Source of the DNA: PXAP01 sp046483315
Lineage (GTDB): Bacteria > Bacteroidota > Bacteroidia > Bacteroidales > PUMT01
Assembly (NCBI GenBank): GCA_046483315.1
Contig: JAWODJ010000021.1
Coordinates: 21,485-85,484, forward strand
Reading direction: 5' to 3'
Length of the DNA: 64,000 nucleotides
The position numbers and the translations under genes are program-made. The first letter of the stretch is position 1; each line of letters begins with the position of its first letter. The notes beneath the pieces were generated by a model. The model was not told the origin of the DNA. It was given only the letters and a program-made list of their open reading frames with translations, and ran no database searches. Below are positions 26,426-35,069 of the stretch, one piece after another.

Positions 26426-28666
26426 ATGGATATAAAAAAAAATATTGATAGAATTCCGGGAGGAATGATGATAATTCCATTAATAACAGGGGCTGCAATT
26501 AATACATTCGCACCGCAGACACTTGAAATTGGCGGATTTACTACTGCCATCGCAAAAGGTTCAGGGGCATTAATAGGAGTATTTTTAGTTTGTATGGGTG
26601 CAGGTATCAGTTTAAGAGCTGCTCCCCAGGCATTAAAAAAAGGTGGGGCTATCACATTTACAAAGTTTTTGGTAGGTGTGACACTGGGTCTGTTGATTGC
26701 GTATTTTTTTGAAGATAAAGGATTTTTGGGTCTCTCTTCTCTCGCTGTTATTGCGGCGATGACAAACAGTAATGGAGGACTCTATGCTGCCCTGGCAGGA
26801 GAATTCGGAGATGAAACAGATGTAGGAGCAATTGCTGTTATATCAGTTAATGATGGGCCTTTCCTGACCATGATTGCATTAGGAACAGCAGGAATAGCAA
26901 CCATTCCTGTATCCAATCTTATCGGAGTGTTAATACCGATTGTTTTAGGAATGATTTTAGGAAATCTGGATAGTGCAATGAAAAAGTTTCTGATATCAGG
27001 AGGGCCGATTTTAATACCCTTTTTTGCATTTGCTTTAGGAACCGGTATAAATCTCAAAATGTTGATAATTGCCGGGTTGTCAGGAATACTGTTAGGTGTA
27101 ATGACAACATTTATTGGAGGATTCTTTAATATATTGGCAGACAAAGCAATTGGCGGAACCGGGATTGCTGGTGCGGCAGCTTCAAGCACTGCCGGAAATG
27201 CTGTGGCAACTCCGGCTGCAGTAGCTTTAGCCGACCCCGGTCTTGCAGCACTATCTGCTGTAGCTGCTCCTCAGATTGCAGCATCTACAATTACTACAGC
27301 TATACTGACACCTTTGCTTACAACTTATATGGCAAAACGGAAAAAATCATCCGGCGTAATTACCAACAAACCGGGGAATAAAAACTTTGCAGATAATATA
27401 GTGATCATCTCTGATGATTTTACAGGGGCAAATGATACCGGGGTTCAATTCAGCAAGAAAAATTTGAAGAGCCTGGTTATTACAAATACTGATTATATAG
27501 AAAAATCCCTGAAAGATTGTGACGTATTAATAATTGATACGGAAAGCAGGTTTGATGATATTGATACAGCCTACAGGAAAAACTATGAAACAGGTAAATT
27601 GGTGAGAGATAAAGGAATAACCTCTGTTTATAAAAAGTTGGACTCTACAATGCGGGGAAATATAGGAGCAGAAATCTCCGGTGTGATGGATGCAATGGAG
27701 ATAAATCATGCCATTATTGTTCCGGCATTACCGTCATATGGCAGGATTACAAGGAACGGAAACGTTTATGTAAGGGGAGTCTTATTGGCGGAGACAGAAA
27801 CATCTGTTGACCCTAAAAATCCTGTAAAAGAATCATTTATTCCAAAAATTATATCACATCAGACGGATAAAAAAGTCAGGATAATTTATTATGATGATGT
27901 TCTATCGGGCAGACAAAATTTAATACAAAAAGTACAATTATGCATTAAGGAAGGTATTCATATGATTGTAATTGATGCGGAGACAAAAGAAGACCTTGAC
28001 CTGATAGCATCCGTCATTACAAATACAGATGAAAAAGTATTATTTGCAGGCACTTCCGGTTTGGCTGAATATCTTCCGCAATACCTCGCTATTCAAAAAA
28101 GACCGGAATGCAGCGTCATAATTTCAGGAAGCACCAGTGAAGTAACCCGGAAACAGATAGATTATGCAAAGGAACATTTACCCGTAAATTTGATCGAGGT
28201 GGATATTGAGAAATTATTTTCCAAAAATCAATATCAGGAAATGAATAGAATTATCAAAATAATTAATGAATCTTCCGGCAAAGGGGAGGATCTAATAATA
28301 AGGAGCGCATCATCAAAGGACATGATAGACCATACCCTGGAAACAGGGAAAAAATATGGGCTGGATGGTCTTATGATCAGTAAAATTATTTCATCGTTTC
28401 TCGGAGAAATCGCAAAACATGTATTTGAGGAGATAAAGGTCAATGGTGTCCTTTTAATCGGTGGAGAAACCGCAATTAAAGCGACACAGCATTTAAATGT
28501 TACCGGAACCGTTATTCAGGATGAAATATTACCAGGGATACCATATGGGTATTTTATTGATGAACGATACAGAAATATTACAATTGTTTCAAAGGCAGGT
28601 GCATTTGGGAATGAAGATACAATAGTTAAAATATTAGCCTTTTTAAAGGAAGGATTTATAAGATGA
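26426..28666 (+). CDS. Fusion of a KdgT-type sugar-acid permease with a four-carbon acid sugar kinase
   Basis: The 746-residue protein joins two complete modules. Residues 1 to about 312 form a KdgT (2-keto-3-deoxygluconate permease) domain of about ten membrane helices, including IPGGMMIIPLITGAAINTF at the start and TNSNGGLYAALAGEFGD near residue 113. After a short basic linker, residues about 327-746 form a DUF1537/OtnK-type kinase: ISDDFTGANDTG from residue 328, KKLDSTMRGNIGAEI near residue 405, PALPSYGRITRNGNVYV near residue 432, and the C-terminal nucleotide-binding half with GGETAIKA and SKAGAFGNEDT. This kinase family phosphorylates D-threonate, D-erythronate or related acids at O4. 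The gene overlaps the PdxA2 gene by four bases. It is visibly AT-richer than its surroundings. The transported acid is unknown. Confidence 0.88.
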   Translation: MDIKKNIDRIPGGMMIIPLITGAAINTFAPQTLEIGGFTTAIAKGSGALIGVFLVCMGAGISLRAAPQALKKGGAITFTKFLVGVTLGLLIAYFFEDKGFLGLSSLAVIAAMTNSNGGLYAALAGEFGDETDVGAIAVISVNDGPFLTMIALGTAGIATIPVSNLIGVLIPIVLGMILGNLDSAMKKFLISGGPILIPFFAFALGTGINLKMLIIAGLSGILLGVMTTFIGGFFNILADKAIGGTGIAGAAASSTAGNAVATPAAVALADPGLAALSAVAAPQIAASTITTAILTPLLTTYMAKRKKSSGVITNKPGNKNFADNIVIISDDFTGANDTGVQFSKKNLKSLVITNTDYIEKSLKDCDVLIIDTESRFDDIDTAYRKNYETGKLVRDKGITSVYKKLDSTMRGNIGAEISGVMDAMEINHAIIVPALPSYGRITRNGNVYVRGVLLAETETSVDPKNPVKESFIPKIISHQTDKKVRIIYYDDVLSGRQNLIQKVQLCIKEGIHMIVIDAETKEDLDLIASVITNTDEKVLFAGTSGLAEYLPQYLAIQKRPECSVIISGSTSEVTRKQIDYAKEHLPVNLIEVDIEKLFSKNQYQEMNRIIKIINESSGKGEDLIIRSASSKDMIDHTLETGKKYGLDGLMISKIISSFLGEIAKHVFEEIKVNGVLLIGGETAIKATQHLNVTGTVIQDEILPGIPYGYFIDERYRNITIVSKAGAFGNEDTIVKILAFLKEGFIR

Positions 28667-29688
28667 TAAAAATTGACACACCAGTTATTGGAATAACCAT
28701 GGGTGATCCATCAGGAATTGGACCTGAAATTATTTTAAAAAGTTTTCTTAACCCGGGAATCAGAAACTGTAAATTAATCGTGATCGGTGATTACGATGTA
28801 ATGATGGCTGCTTATGGCAGTTTGGGAATTGAATCTTATAAGCTGATCAGAGTTCAGAAAGTCAGCGATTGCACATTCAATAGCAAAGGACTAAACATCC
28901 TGGATATTAATTTAATTGACATAGATGCACTGCAACCTGGTAAAGTACAGGCTGCTTCAGGTAACGCTGCTTTTGAATGTATTAAAAAAGCTGTTGAGTT
29001 GGCAATGAATAATGATATAAAGACCATAGTAACGGCACCATTAAACAAGGAAGCTCTGCAATTGGCCGGCCATAAGTATCCGGGTCATACGGAGATTTTA
29101 GCCGGTCTTACGGGCGCAAAGGATTATGCTATGCTTTTATATGATAAAAAATTCAGTGTTATTCATGTTTCCACTCATGTTTCTATGCTGAAGGCTATTA
29201 CCGGGTTACGCAGGGAGAGAATAGAAAGAGTTATAACATTAGCACACGATACAATGAAAATTCTTTGTGGAGATATACCCGGAATTGCAGTTGCAGGTAT
29301 AAATCCTCATGCAGGAGAAAATGGGTTGTTTGGTAATGAAGAGATAGATACAATTATTCCCGCTGTCAAAAATATGAAAGCCAAAGGCATTAATGTTGAA
29401 GGTCCAGTATCTCCGGATACAGTATTTTTAAAGGCAGTTGAAAAAAAATATAATGTTGTTGTTGCTATGTATCATGATCAGGGGCATATACCTATTAAGC
29501 TTCTTGGATTCCATAGTGGGGTAAATATTTCTGTCGGGCTTCCGATCATCAGAACATCTGTTGATCATGGCACCGCATTTGAAATTGCATGGCAGGGCAA
29601 AGCCTGTGAAGATAGCATGGTAGAAGCAATTAAGCTTTCAATAAGGCTTGCTGGTAATTCTAAATCCCGCAAGCCAGGCTTAATCTAA
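28663..29688 (+). CDS. pdxA2: PdxA2-type 4-phospho-D-threonate/D-erythronate dehydrogenase
   Basis: The 341-residue protein is a PdxA-family NAD-dependent dehydrogenase: GITMGDPSGIGPEI at the N-terminus, TAPLNKEALQLAGHKYPGHT near residue 126, INPHAGENGLFG near residue 210, and MYHDQGHIPIK near residue 268, whose His residues bind the metal. True PdxA acts on 4-phosphohydroxythreonine in vitamin B6 synthesis; paralogues next to DUF1537 kinases oxidise and decarboxylate 4-phospho-D-threonate or -erythronate to dihydroxyacetone phosphate. The ATGA overlap with the kinase fusion strongly favours the catabolic role. Like its partner it is AT-rich. Confidence 0.87.
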   Translation: MIKIDTPVIGITMGDPSGIGPEIILKSFLNPGIRNCKLIVIGDYDVMMAAYGSLGIESYKLIRVQKVSDCTFNSKGLNILDINLIDIDALQPGKVQAASGNAAFECIKKAVELAMNNDIKTIVTAPLNKEALQLAGHKYPGHTEILAGLTGAKDYAMLLYDKKFSVIHVSTHVSMLKAITGLRRERIERVITLAHDTMKILCGDIPGIAVAGINPHAGENGLFGNEEIDTIIPAVKNMKAKGINVEGPVSPDTVFLKAVEKKYNVVVAMYHDQGHIPIKLLGFHSGVNISVGLPIIRTSVDHGTAFEIAWQGKACEDSMVEAIKLSIRLAGNSKSRKPGLI

Positions 29689-29777
29689 TATCTTAAAAAA
29701 TGGTTCAATCCCTGTTTTTTTACCACATAGGTATGTCAATAAAAACTGATAGATCTGAACGGGAATTGATGGGCGTG

Positions 29778-31073
29778 TCAGAATCCGAAAACACCTGGCA
29801 GCCAGAGGCTGAGTGCGGGAATGTATGTTATCAGCATCAGCGCCACTATCATTGCAATGAAGAATGGGATAAGCGGCCGGATAACCTTCATGATGCTGAG
29901 GTTTGCCACGCTGCATCCGATGAACAGCAGGGAGCCCACCGGGGGTGTGCAAAGGCCGACTGTAAGATTAACCACCATTATTATCCCGAAATGAACGGGA
30001 TCAACTCCCAGGTCGGCAACCACCGGCAGAAAGATCGGTGTAAAGATCAATACTGCAGGTGTCATATCCATAAATATACCTACAAACAACAGTATCATAT
30101 TAATTATGAGCAATATGATTATTTTATTGGTGCTGAAAGAGAGCAGTCCCTCGCTTACATTCTGAGGAATGTTTGCAAATGACATTGCCCACGACATACC
30201 AATTGAAGAGGCCACAAGCAATAATACGATAGATGTAACCCTTACACTCTTCAAAAGAATGTCAGGAAGGTCTTTTATCCCCACCTCTCCGTATATCAAT
30301 GCAAGAATAAGCGCATACAGAACTGCTATTGCCGAAGCTTCTGTAGCCGTGAATATTCCTGCCAGTATACCTCCGATTACTATTATCAGCAGAAGAAGGC
30401 TCGGTACTGCACTGAAAAATTTAATCACTCCTGCTTTAAGTCCTGTTTTTTCCCCGACAGGATAATTATTCCTGTAGGCGTAAGCGGCAGCCACCCCCAT
30501 AAGCAACAGGCCGGTAAGGATTCCCGGAACATAACCGGCAATGAAAAGAGCTGCAATAGAAACACCCCCGCTGGCCAGGCTGTATACAATAAGAATATTG
30601 CTTGGAGGAATTACCAGTCCGGTTGTTGCCGATGTAATATTGACAGCAGCCGCAAACGGTTTATCATAACCCTCATCCACCATTTTAGGTGTCATGAAGC
30701 TTCCTATGGCCGATGCTGAGGCCGCTGCCGAACCGGATATTGCTCCGAAAAGCATGTTAGCCATAACGTTCACAAATGCCAGACCGCCAGGGAGCCTTCC
30801 TACCAGCACTTTGGCAAAATCTATCAGTCTCATGGCAATACCCCCCCGATTCATCAACTGACCGGCAAGGATAAAGAAAGGAATTGCAAGGAGGGCAAAA
30901 CTGTCAAGACCTGTGGCCATTCGCTGCGAAAATGTCGTAAAAGCCGGCAGAGGCATAACATGGATGAGAAGGGTAAGGGTTCCGGATATACCTATACTGT
31001 AGGCAATAGGTACACCAAGTAAAAGAAGAAGGATAAAGCTTATTACAAGAACCCATATTTCGAGATATTCCAT
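29778..31073 (-). CDS. dctM: TRAP transporter large permease subunit
   Basis: The 431-residue DctM-type subunit is the ion-coupled membrane channel of a TRAP transporter. It has about 12 hydrophobic helices, the loop segment LIDFAKVLVGRLPGGLAFVN near residue 88, GAISGSAAASASAIGSFMTP near residue 112 and VHFGIIMVVNLTVGLCTPPV near residue 372. It is the last gene of the uxaE-uxaC-aldolase-dctP-dctQ-dctM set and is separated from dctQ by 44 bases. Context suggests import of a hexuronate. It is convergent with the PdxA2 gene; the 89 bases between hold only a weak A/T-flanked hairpin. Confidence 0.93.
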   Translation of the reverse strand: MEYLEIWVLVISFILLLLLGVPIAYSIGISGTLTLLIHVMPLPAFTTFSQRMATGLDSFALLAIPFFILAGQLMNRGGIAMRLIDFAKVLVGRLPGGLAFVNVMANMLFGAISGSAAASASAIGSFMTPKMVDEGYDKPFAAAVNITSATTGLVIPPSNILIVYSLASGGVSIAALFIAGYVPGILTGLLLMGVAAAYAYRNNYPVGEKTGLKAGVIKFFSAVPSLLLLIIVIGGILAGIFTATEASAIAVLYALILALIYGEVGIKDLPDILLKSVRVTSIVLLLVASSIGMSWAMSFANIPQNVSEGLLSFSTNKIIILLIINMILLFVGIFMDMTPAVLIFTPIFLPVVADLGVDPVHFGIIMVVNLTVGLCTPPVGSLLFIGCSVANLSIMKVIRPLIPFFIAMIVALMLITYIPALSLWLPGVFGF

Positions 31074-31117
31074 TTTTCAGGCATTTTGTGGTTTGAGATA
31101 TATTTGATGTTGAACTG

Positions 31118-31594
31118 TTATCCCTGATCATTTGTTTGCGGGTACACTATATCATACAGGGTATAGTATATTATAAAAATTCCGCTGACCGGCAGGACTA
31201 TATAGACATAACCTACGGGAACCTGGAGGGCTGATGACAACTGGTTAAGATGGAGTGTTATAAAAACGAGGTTTATCCCACCGACTACCAGCACTGAAAG
31301 GGCAAAAAGGGCAATCAGGATATTTATCACCATGTTCATTCTCTTTTTTCTTTCCGGTGATAGCTTATGATGTAAAAGATCGATTGCAAGGTGCTCTTTT
31401 TTCCCGGTGATATATGTTGCCCCGAGCAGTCCAACCCAAATAAGAAGAAATCCGGCAAGCTCGTCGGTAAAAGAGCTTGGATGTCCTATAAGATAGCGGC
31501 TTGCAACCTGCCATAATACATTGATAACAAGTATACCCATGAGCAGGGTTACAAAACCGGCAAGCAACCTGTCAAGATATTTTCGAAGTGTCAT
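31118..31594 (-). CDS. dctQ: TRAP transporter small permease subunit
   Basis: The 158-residue DctQ-type protein has four membrane helices (about residues 12-30, 48-65, 85-107, 127-147) with the conserved FLLIWVGLLGATYITGKKEH segment, whose conserved Trp and charged loop contact the large subunit. It lies between dctP and dctM on the minus strand, as expected for a three-part TRAP system. Confidence 0.9.
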   Translation of the reverse strand: MTLRKYLDRLLAGFVTLLMGILVINVLWQVASRYLIGHPSSFTDELAGFLLIWVGLLGATYITGKKEHLAIDLLHHKLSPERKKRMNMVINILIALFALSVLVVGGINLVFITLHLNQLSSALQVPVGYVYIVLPVSGIFIIYYTLYDIVYPQTNDQG

Positions 31595-31676
31595 AAATTC
31601 TTTATTAGGGTTATATATTTAACAATGTTTTGTAAAATAGCTCTGATCTCAGCGGGATGTTTAACTTATAATATTT

Positions 31677-32651
31677 TTATTCTTTTTCCCGGATTCGTTC
31701 TATTAATTTATAAAGTTCCTCATTCTCCTGTTTAAATTGATCATATAATGGCTGTATTCTTTTAATAAAAGGCTCCTTATCGGGATATATGATCCTGACA
31801 CCTGATGCTTCTGCCATATCCAGTGAATGTTTTTCTGATTCTGCCCAGAGTTTTCTTTGATAATCAACTGACTCTGTTGCAGCTTCCTGCACCCATTTTT
31901 GTTCCTCTTCCGTAAGGGTATTCCATATCCTGGTACTGATGAGTAATACATCGGGTACAGTTGAATGCTCGTTAAGCGAGTAGTAACGGCAAACTTCGTA
32001 ATGGTTAGACAGGTAAAAGCTTGGGGGATTGTTTTCTGCACCGTCAACAACCCCTCCCTGCAGTGCAGTATAAAGCTCCCCCCAGGAGATAGGGGTAGGA
32101 GATCCGCCCATGGCCCTGATCATATTGACTGCAGACGGACTTGGCTGAACCCTGATCTTGAGCCCGGCAAGATCATCAGGATGTTTTATGGGCCTGTCTT
32201 TTGTGTAGAAGCTGCGGCTTCCCGAATCATAAAAAGCGAGTCCCCTGAGCCAGAATTCTTCGCCGTCCATTAGAATTTCCCTGCCGATATCACTGTCCAG
32301 CACTCTCTTAGTATGTTCCTTGTTTTTAAATATATATGGAAGGTTCAATACACGGTAACTTGGTGCAAAGCTTTCCATTACAGCAGCCGATACTTTGGTT
32401 ATCGCCAGGCTCCCTATCTGCAGCATTTCGACATTCTCCCTTTCCGAACCAAGTTGCTCACTGGGGTAGATGTCTATCCTCATTTTCCCTCCGGATTTCT
32501 CATCAACAAGTTTGCCCATGTATACCATGCCCTGGTGCACCGAGTGTCCGGGAGCCAGTCCGTGAGCCAGCTTCAGTACTGTTACATGTTCTTCTTCCCT
32601 GCATGATAATATTACAAGGGGAATAAAAATTAATAACAATGATTTAATCAT
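31677..32651 (-). CDS. dctP: TRAP transporter substrate-binding protein, lipid-anchored
   Basis: The 324-residue DctP-family protein captures the solute in the periplasm for DctQM. Its signal ends in a lipobox (LVILSC, Cys17), so it is probably a lipoprotein rather than a free periplasmic protein. Family marks are KLAHGLAPGHSVHQGM, the ligand-carboxylate Arg in LAGLKIRVQPSPSAVNMIRA near residue 148, and GVVDGAENNPPSFY near residue 193. The subgroup resembles uronate binders and the operon contains uronate enzymes, so glucuronate or galacturonate is the likely ligand (inference). An 18-base tandem repeat lies just upstream. Confidence 0.9.
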   Translation of the reverse strand: MIKSLLLIFIPLVILSCREEEHVTVLKLAHGLAPGHSVHQGMVYMGKLVDEKSGGKMRIDIYPSEQLGSERENVEMLQIGSLAITKVSAAVMESFAPSYRVLNLPYIFKNKEHTKRVLDSDIGREILMDGEEFWLRGLAFYDSGSRSFYTKDRPIKHPDDLAGLKIRVQPSPSAVNMIRAMGGSPTPISWGELYTALQGGVVDGAENNPPSFYLSNHYEVCRYYSLNEHSTVPDVLLISTRIWNTLTEEEQKWVQEAATESVDYQRKLWAESEKHSLDMAEASGVRIIYPDKEPFIKRIQPLYDQFKQENEELYKLIERIREKE

Positions 32652-32705
32652 ACATTTTCCTCCTATAGCTGCAAATACCTGATTATTAATAATTAATGTA
32701 AAGGG

Positions 32706-32747
32706 TGTGATTCAATACCAATTTGTGATTCAATACCAATTTGTGAT
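32706..32747. repeat. 18-base tandem direct repeat between the aldolase gene and dctP
   Basis: The unit TGTGATTCAATACCAATT occurs at 32706-32723 and again, identically, at 32724-32741, followed by the first six bases of a third copy (32742-32747). It fills part of the 101-base gap just after the stop codon of the aldolase and upstream of dctP on the minus strand. It could be a regulator-binding array, an RNA-processing site, or simple slippage. Confidence 0.85.
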
Positions 32748-32752
32748 GCATA

Positions 32753-33430
32753 TTATTGTTTACCTCTGATTTTGTTAACTATTTTAACCACTTCCTTCAC
32801 TCTGTTTTCAAGCAGACCGAAATCACGCTGCTGAAGGATCTCTTTTGTTATAAGTTTTGAACCCATTCCGACGCAATGCACTCCGGCATTAAACCATTCA
32901 CTGATATTTTCCTCGGTAGGAGCCACACCCCCGGAGGGCATCAGGCTTGTCCATGGCCTTGGTCCGCGAACCGCTTTTACAAAGCCCGGGCCACCCAGCT
33001 GCGATGCAGGGAATATCTTAACTATTTCTGCTCCCAGTCTTTCAGCATCGGAAATCTCGGTTACTGATCCGCAACCGGGGATCCATAGTATTTTTCTAAG
33101 ATTGCAGATGTATGCAATCTTTTTATTAAAGGTGGGAGAGACTATAAAGTTTGCTCCCGACTGCATATAGAGGGCGGCTGTAGGTGCATCTATCACTGAT
33201 CCCGCCCCCGTTATCATTCCCGGGCATTCCTTAGCAAGTTTTTTATTAAGCCAGGCAAATAACTCATGTGCATAATCACCCCTGTTGGTCAGTTCAAAAA
33301 CCCTTAGTCCGCCATTATAACAAGCTTTTGCCACGTCAAGGCAAATTTCCGGATCGGGATTGTAAAAAACAGGGACTACCCCCTGTTCCTTCATTTGAAG
33401 AGTTACTTCTATCCTTGAGAAAGCAGCCAT
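32753..33430 (-). CDS. kdgA: KDPG/KHG aldolase
   Basis: The 225-residue class I aldolase cleaves 2-keto-3-deoxy-6-phosphogluconate to pyruvate and glyceraldehyde 3-phosphate. It shows GVVPVFYN at the first strand, the catalytic Glu/Arg region in RVFELTNRGDY near residue 45, GAGSVIDAPTAALYMQSGA near residue 73, and the Schiff-base Lys in AEIVKIFPASQLGGPGF near residue 135. Ending in a short basic tail, it has a normal length. Its substrate requires either KDG kinase or 6-phosphogluconate dehydratase, neither of which is in the window. Confidence 0.92.
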   Translation of the reverse strand: MAAFSRIEVTLQMKEQGVVPVFYNPDPEICLDVAKACYNGGLRVFELTNRGDYAHELFAWLNKKLAKECPGMITGAGSVIDAPTAALYMQSGANFIVSPTFNKKIAYICNLRKILWIPGCGSVTEISDAERLGAEIVKIFPASQLGGPGFVKAVRGPRPWTSLMPSGGVAPTEENISEWFNAGVHCVGMGSKLITKEILQQRDFGLLENRVKEVVKIVNKIRGKQ

Positions 33431-33578
33431 TTTAGTTCGGTTTATGGTTTTATAAAGCTCTAAAGTATAAAAAATAAGTTATTGTCAGGTATTACAGGGT
33501 TACACATTATCTTCACCGGTACCTGGGGATGCTGTTATTACAGAATACTTGTCCGAAATGTGATCAGCCTGATAAAAT

Positions 33579-34985
33579 CTACTGTTCAAACCCAAAATAG
33601 TTTTTTGCATTGTAATAACATATATTTTCCACCATTGGTCCAACCAGTTCCATGGCACCCGGTATCTCCCCGCTTTCAATATCCTGGCCAATCAGGTTGC
33701 ATAATATTCTTCTGAAGTAGTCGTGCCGCGGATAGGATAAAAAGCTTCTTGAGTCTGTCAGCATTCCCACAAACCTGCTCAGCAGTCCCATATTTGACAG
33801 GGTGTTAAGCTGTCTCTGCATTCCATCTTTCTGGTCAAGGAACCACCATCCACTTCCCATTTGCATTTTTCCCGGCACTGAGCCGTCATTGAAATTACCT
33901 GCCATAGTTGCTATTACTTCATTATCGCCGGGATTGAGATTGTATAATATTGTTTTTGCAAGTCTGTTTTCCATGTCGAGCCTGTCAAAGAACCGCGACA
34001 TGGGTATGGCCTGCCTGAAATCTCCTATTGAGTCGAAACCCTTATCGGGGCCAAGTTTCCGGAACATTCGTGTTGAATTGTTTCTAAGGGCGCCAACATG
34101 GAACTGCTGGGTCCATCCCCTCCCGTGATCCATCAGGGCAAACCTTATCAGCATGGCAGATTTGAACTTAAGGATCATTTCGCCGGTAAGGGAATTGCCT
34201 GACCTTACCCTGTCGAAAATTTGTTTTATCTCTGCATCTGTGTAATCTTCAGCATAAAAAGTCTCCAGTCCGTGATCCGATAACCGGCAACCCTGCTCAT
34301 GAAAGAAATCATGCCTTTTCTTCAGGGCGTCCATAAGTTTGTCAAAACTGGAAATATTTATATCCGCAACTTCTCCCAGGCGGTCAATATACCTGTTAAA
34401 GGTGTCTGCATCATCTACAGCCATTGCTTTGTCAGGCCTCCATGCAGGAAGAACCTTTATTTCAAAACAATCATTCCTTATCCTGATATGGTGCTCAAGG
34501 CTGTCGGCCGGATCATCTGTAGTGCATACAAGATCAACTTTCATTGATCGCATAATGTTTCTGGCACTGTAATCGGGAGTCCGGAGCATTTCGTTGCACT
34601 GCCGGTATATCTCACCGGCAGTGTCGGGCCCGAGAAGTTTGGTTATTCCAAAGGGTCTTTGAAGTTCCATATGGGTCCAGTGATAAAGGGGGTTTCGCAG
34701 GGTATAGGGGACTGTTGAGGCCCATTTTCTGAACTTCTCCTCATCAGGTGCATCTCCTGTACAGTATTTTTCCGGCACCCCGTTGGCCCTCATGGCCCTC
34801 CATTTGTAATGATCACCATCAAGCCATATTTTTGTCATATTCTCAAACTGCCTGTCTTCTGCTATCTCCGCCGGTGGCAGGTGACAATGGTAGTCTATTA
34901 CAGGCAGGTCTTTGGCATAATCATGATAAAGCCTTTCTGCAGTTTTGTTATGAAGCATAAAGCTGCTGTCCATAAATGCCTTCAT
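33579..34985 (-). CDS. uxaC: Glucuronate isomerase
   Basis: UxaC isomerises D-glucuronate to D-fructuronate and D-galacturonate to D-tagaturonate, the entry reaction of hexuronate catabolism. The 468-residue protein has the metal-site motif DYHCHLPPAEIAED near residue 29, WRAMRANGVPEKY near residue 60, and a C-terminal SYPRHDYFRRILCNLIG segment typical of the family. The frame is open up to a TTG at 35027, but the ATG at 34985 (MKAFMDSSFML) is preferred. It is 84 bases downstream of uxaE. Confidence 0.96.
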   Translation of the reverse strand: MKAFMDSSFMLHNKTAERLYHDYAKDLPVIDYHCHLPPAEIAEDRQFENMTKIWLDGDHYKWRAMRANGVPEKYCTGDAPDEEKFRKWASTVPYTLRNPLYHWTHMELQRPFGITKLLGPDTAGEIYRQCNEMLRTPDYSARNIMRSMKVDLVCTTDDPADSLEHHIRIRNDCFEIKVLPAWRPDKAMAVDDADTFNRYIDRLGEVADINISSFDKLMDALKKRHDFFHEQGCRLSDHGLETFYAEDYTDAEIKQIFDRVRSGNSLTGEMILKFKSAMLIRFALMDHGRGWTQQFHVGALRNNSTRMFRKLGPDKGFDSIGDFRQAIPMSRFFDRLDMENRLAKTILYNLNPGDNEVIATMAGNFNDGSVPGKMQMGSGWWFLDQKDGMQRQLNTLSNMGLLSRFVGMLTDSRSFLSYPRHDYFRRILCNLIGQDIESGEIPGAMELVGPMVENICYYNAKNYFGFEQ

Positions 34986-35069
34986 GATACAATTATTTTG
35001 GTTGGATAATAAGTTTTGTTCTGACAACTATTTTTGCAATCTTCCTGTTTTGACGCTAAATACTGGTTG

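Noticed and set aside
26027..26435. Two overlapping frames on opposite strands in the intergenic region before the permease-kinase fusion
   Set aside because: They are complementary to each other, AT-driven, and resemble no protein; I treat the region as non-coding.
26426..28666. Reading the kinase half as a KDG kinase that would complete the KDPG route
   Set aside because: KDG kinases belong to the PfkB family; this domain has DDFTGAND and STMRGN signatures of the four-carbon acid sugar kinase family, and the PdxA2 partner supports that.
29700..30182. A 160-codon plus-strand frame opposite dctM
   Set aside because: It is the reverse of a clear TRAP large-subunit gene and has a His/Gln/Tyr-rich artefact composition.
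33431..33578. Hairpin between uxaC and the aldolase gene (CAGGTA and TACCTG arms)
   Set aside because: The arms are only six bases and separated by a long loop without a T run; too weak to call a terminator.
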